Assembly (NCBI GenBank): GCA_000320605.2
Contig: KB445848.1
Span: 1-10,605 of the forward strand
From: Gelatoporia subvermispora B
Taxonomy: Eukaryota > Basidiomycota > Agaricomycetes > Polyporales > Gelatoporiaceae
Reading direction: 5' to 3'
DNA length: 10,605 nucleotides
Shown here piece by piece: positions 8,641-10,605 of the stretch. Numbering within the stretch: position 1 is the first letter of the stretch; each line of letters begins with the position of its first letter. A program made the translations under genes and the position numbers. The notes beneath the pieces are model-generated. The model was given only the letters and a program-made list of their open reading frames with translations, was not told the origin of the DNA and did no database searches.

Positions 8641-9015
8641 ACAACTCGGAACGAGGTCGACGACACGATAAGCGCCTGCTGATCTGACACATTATTTCGC
8701 GGTCCGGCGAGCGCGGCGGGACGGGAGCGGACACGTTCGCATTGCGCAGTCCAAGGGCACAAGAGCGCACAGATGATAGGCGGCGCATCAAGACAAAATT
8801 TCCAAGTTATAGTGCTTCGAAAAGGTAAGCCGTGTTTCGCCGCTTGGCAAGTGTGGCGGGGCGAAGACAGACACGTTCGAATTGCGCGACGCTCGCGCAC
8901 GGAGTCGGGCAGGTGATGCGCGAACCTCTAGGTGTGTCAGGACATAGTTTTCGTTGCAGTGTTGCATGCACTGCGCTCTGAGAGGTAAGTCCAGATTCCG
9001 GCTCTAGCTGGCAAG

Positions 9016-9577
9016 CTCAAGCTAGCATTCCTTGTGTAGCATGAGCGAAGCAGTCTCAGCGCGCGGAAAACGGGAGCACGCCGCGCAAAATGCGCACTTT
9101 GGCACATAGGAGAAGAGGACGTGGTGCAACACCACAAACAAAGCGAAGACTCGTCACTCGAGCGGGGGACAATAGGAGAATAAGCGCCCGTGCTGGACGA
9201 TGAGAACGGTGGCGACAGCGGCGCGATGTGTGATTTTTTGCGGCGGGCGCAGCAGGTGGGGAGACGGTAGGAGCCGGCGGATAGTGTAAAGAGTGTGGGA
9301 CGAAAGTCTTGGCGCGGGGGGAACGCGGGGAGCGTAGATAGCAGACTTCGAATGTATGTCGACACTTGGAGCTAGGAGGACCAGCCAGCGAGCAGACGAG
9401 GCGGAATGGCGATGCGAGCGCGGCGTCGAAATGTGTGTCCTGCCGACCAATCGGTGCGGAAATCCGAGTGTGAAAGACGCACGCGAGCAAGCCCAAAGGC
9501 AGCGCGACACGAGCTGTCTGAGTGAGTCAGGCTGTGCTGCCTGCGCCGGGCACCGTACCCTTCACCCGAAGGGCGGA
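9016..9577. other. Spacer with no recognised gene
   Basis: Three overlapping minus frames of 118-146 codons cross this stretch. Their Ser/Pro/Arg-rich translations have no domain and show no continuation of the dioxygenase to the right. I see no repeat shared with the array to the left. Confidence 0.45.
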
Positions 9578-9621
9578 CTCTTCACTAGTCCTCAAATCCC
9601 TCTTCACTAGTCCTCAAATCC
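9578..9621. repeat. Perfect 22-bp tandem duplication
   Basis: The 22-bp unit CTCTTCACTAGTCC..AAATCC at 9578-9599 is repeated without a mismatch at 9600-9621. The CTA within the left unit gives the TAG that closes the minus reading frame of the dioxygenase remnant. The perfect identity implies a recent event. Confidence 0.95.
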
Positions 9622-9743
9622 TGTTCTGTCTCAGCGATTATTCCTCGACACATTTCAACCCTCACGTGCACACCCACACACGCACGCGCACATCGGCCCG
9701 TCGGGATCAGAGTCAGACGAAAAATATATTCGCCTACGTGCCT

Positions 9744-9749
9744 ACTTAC
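9744..9749 (-). other. Consensus splice donor after the last dioxygenase-frame exon
   Basis: GTAAGT starts at 9749 on the minus strand in phase 0, with CTGAC about 35 nt further on. It is a perfect fungal donor, but I cannot find a downstream exon that resumes the dioxygenase. It may be a relic or a chance site. Confidence 0.3.
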
Positions 9750-9812
9750 ATCTCTCTTGCCCCTCCCACCGCCTCCCCTTGCCCGAGCCTCCGCCCACAA
9801 CCCCGCCCCGCC

Positions 9813-10605
9813 CTTGTCGCCGAAGATCCTCTTGAACGCCGCTTGGGTCCAGTGCTCGTCGGGTTGGGACGTCGACGCGTGCCACCTGTACATCAAGTTG
9901 AACTCGACCGAGCACACGTTGCCCTCGCCCTGCGGCGCGAACTCGTGGTCGAGCTCGCGCATCGTCGCGAGCGGGTCCAGGCGCCACGCGGAGCCGTCGC
10001 GTACGAGGCCCAGGATCGCGCCCACGTAGTCGCCGAGGATCACTTTCATGAAGTACCCCGAGTTGACGAGGCGCGAGCGCTGGAAGATCTCCTCGTCCTG
10101 CGCGGCCTTCTCCGCGTCACTCTGCGTCTTCGGGTCGCGATACGTCCCGTTCTCGTTGATCTCGTAGATCTTCTGCGCGACATAGTTGTGGTTCCGGCCG
10201 AAGATGATCAGCAGCGAGCACACCGACGGCGGCATCATCAGCAGCCGCGCGTCCGCGAACGTGTCGTTGTAGATCTTCCCGAACCCGTCCTTCACCCGGA
10301 TGCTGTCGACCTGCTTCTGGCTGCTCCCGTACAGCGGGCTCAGGTCCAGGTAGCTGCTCGAGTCGTTGATCGTGTAGTCCGTCGGCCGCGTGTTGAAGCA
10401 GCTATGGATCACCAGGTCTGCGAACGCGAAGAACAGGCTCGACAGGCCTCCGGGGTGCGGCACGAACTTGTCGCGCTTCAGCAGCATGTCGAACACCAGC
10501 CCCGCGTCGGGCAGGAACGACTTGGGCATCGGGGTTCACCGACGCACCGACCGCGCGTACGCTGCCCCGCCATGCCCAGCGTCGGGATCAGGCGGGGTTG
10601 TAGTC
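9813..10605 (-). pseudogene. Truncated Ppo / linoleate diol synthase-like dioxygenase (haem-peroxidase part), likely pseudogene
   Basis: From ATG 10529, about 239 codons match the animal-type haem-peroxidase domain of fungal fatty-acid dioxygenases. Landmarks in order: LPDAGLVFD, HPGGLSSLFFAFADLVIHS with the likely distal haem His (10406-10404), SSYLDLSPLYG, RLLMMPPSVCSLL, RNHNYVAQKI, QDEEIFQRSRLVN, GDYVGAILGL, and VEFNLMYRWHAST. The last contains the Tyr (9890-9888) and proximal His (9881-9879) corresponding to the catalytic Tyr374 and His377 of PpoA. Upstream the similarity continues but is broken. A YNP then LIPTLGMAG block is out of frame by two bases, a one-base loss in a G run lies near 10565, and an in-frame TGA is at 10538-10536 before TPMPKSFLPD. 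After FKRIFGDK the family similarity stops and a Gly/Arg-rich tail follows to a stop at 9585; the rest of the peroxidase domain and the P450-like domain are absent. Family assignment is strong. Pseudogene status assumes the bases are correct; the G-run indel could be a sequencing error. Confidence 0.85.

Larger units (their letters stand above)
7230..9015. repeat. Long decayed tandem array with a TTTYGCRGTCC core
   Basis: A core resembling ATAAGCGCCTG...TTTCGCGGTCCGGCGAGCG recurs at 7266, 7565, 8011, 8354, 8695 and 8835, and weakly at about 8993. Spacings are about 299, 446, 343, 341, 140 and 158. The middle is best preserved: from 7984 a unit of about 342-350 bp is present slightly more than twice, with long matches (AATTTG..CTCACCTGCTCTC at 8182 and 8531; CTGCGGGCC..AAG at 8109 and 8452). 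Left copies share TTTTGCAGTCCCGC and the CACGTGGGCT-like stretch after it. Right copies are shortened to a 140-160 bp unit ending in GGTAAG. I see no terminal repeats or transposase. Some copies carry splice-like GTGAG/GTAAG sites and short coding-like frames. Confidence 0.8.

Noticed and set aside
5682..9015. LTR retrotransposon or DNA transposon
   Set aside because: I found no long terminal repeats, terminal inverted repeats, target-site duplication, or reverse transcriptase, integrase or transposase motif. A non-autonomous or badly decayed element remains possible.
10521..10560. A 40-nt intron (GTACGC to CCAAG) explaining the broken dioxygenase frame
   Set aside because: The join would be out of frame with SFLPD, the length is too short for a typical intron, and the removed part itself encodes the conserved AYARSV block.

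Overview
The window looks like a filamentous fungus, most likely an Agaricomycete (mushroom/polypore-type basidiomycete). Both window ends encode a basidiomycete-type fatty-acid dioxygenase (Ppo / linoleate diol synthase-like haem peroxidase). Splice signals are fungal: introns of about 58-71 nt, GTAAGT or GTGAGT donors, CTAAC or CTGAC branch sites. There are no ribosome-binding sites, operons or prokaryotic genes. I recognise no rRNA, tRNA or CRISPR.

Layout: (1) 1-268, minus strand: first exon and start of the second exon of a dioxygenase gene that runs off the left edge, with a 58-nt intron and a pyrimidine-rich upstream region. (2) About 437-5060: long GC-rich stretch with no gene I can support; it holds simple repeats, alternating CG tracts and a possible G-quadruplex. 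(3) About 5060-7230: base composition shifts to AT-rich. It contains a nested tandem repeat (two units of about 380-387 bp, each with three related sub-copies, 5682-6446) whose second unit runs into an unrecognised 146-codon open frame. (4) About 7230-9015: a decayed tandem array whose core motif recurs at 7266, 7565, 8011, 8354, 8695, 8835 and about 8993. A possible spliced unknown gene (7167-7814) overlaps its left end. (5) 9016-9577: nothing recognised; then a perfect 22-bp tandem duplication. (6) 9813-10605, minus strand: a second dioxygenase copy, well conserved across the first part of the haem-peroxidase domain. It has a premature stop and two frame changes upstream of the intact part, and its C-terminal half is missing.

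The two dioxygenase copies lie on the same strand, head to tail, so the simplest reading is a tandem duplication in which the right copy has decayed and the spacer has filled with repeats. I found no convincing new multi-gene system. The most unusual features are the two unrelated tandem-repeat systems and the coding-like frames associated with them. All family assignments come from recalled sequence patterns, not from a search.
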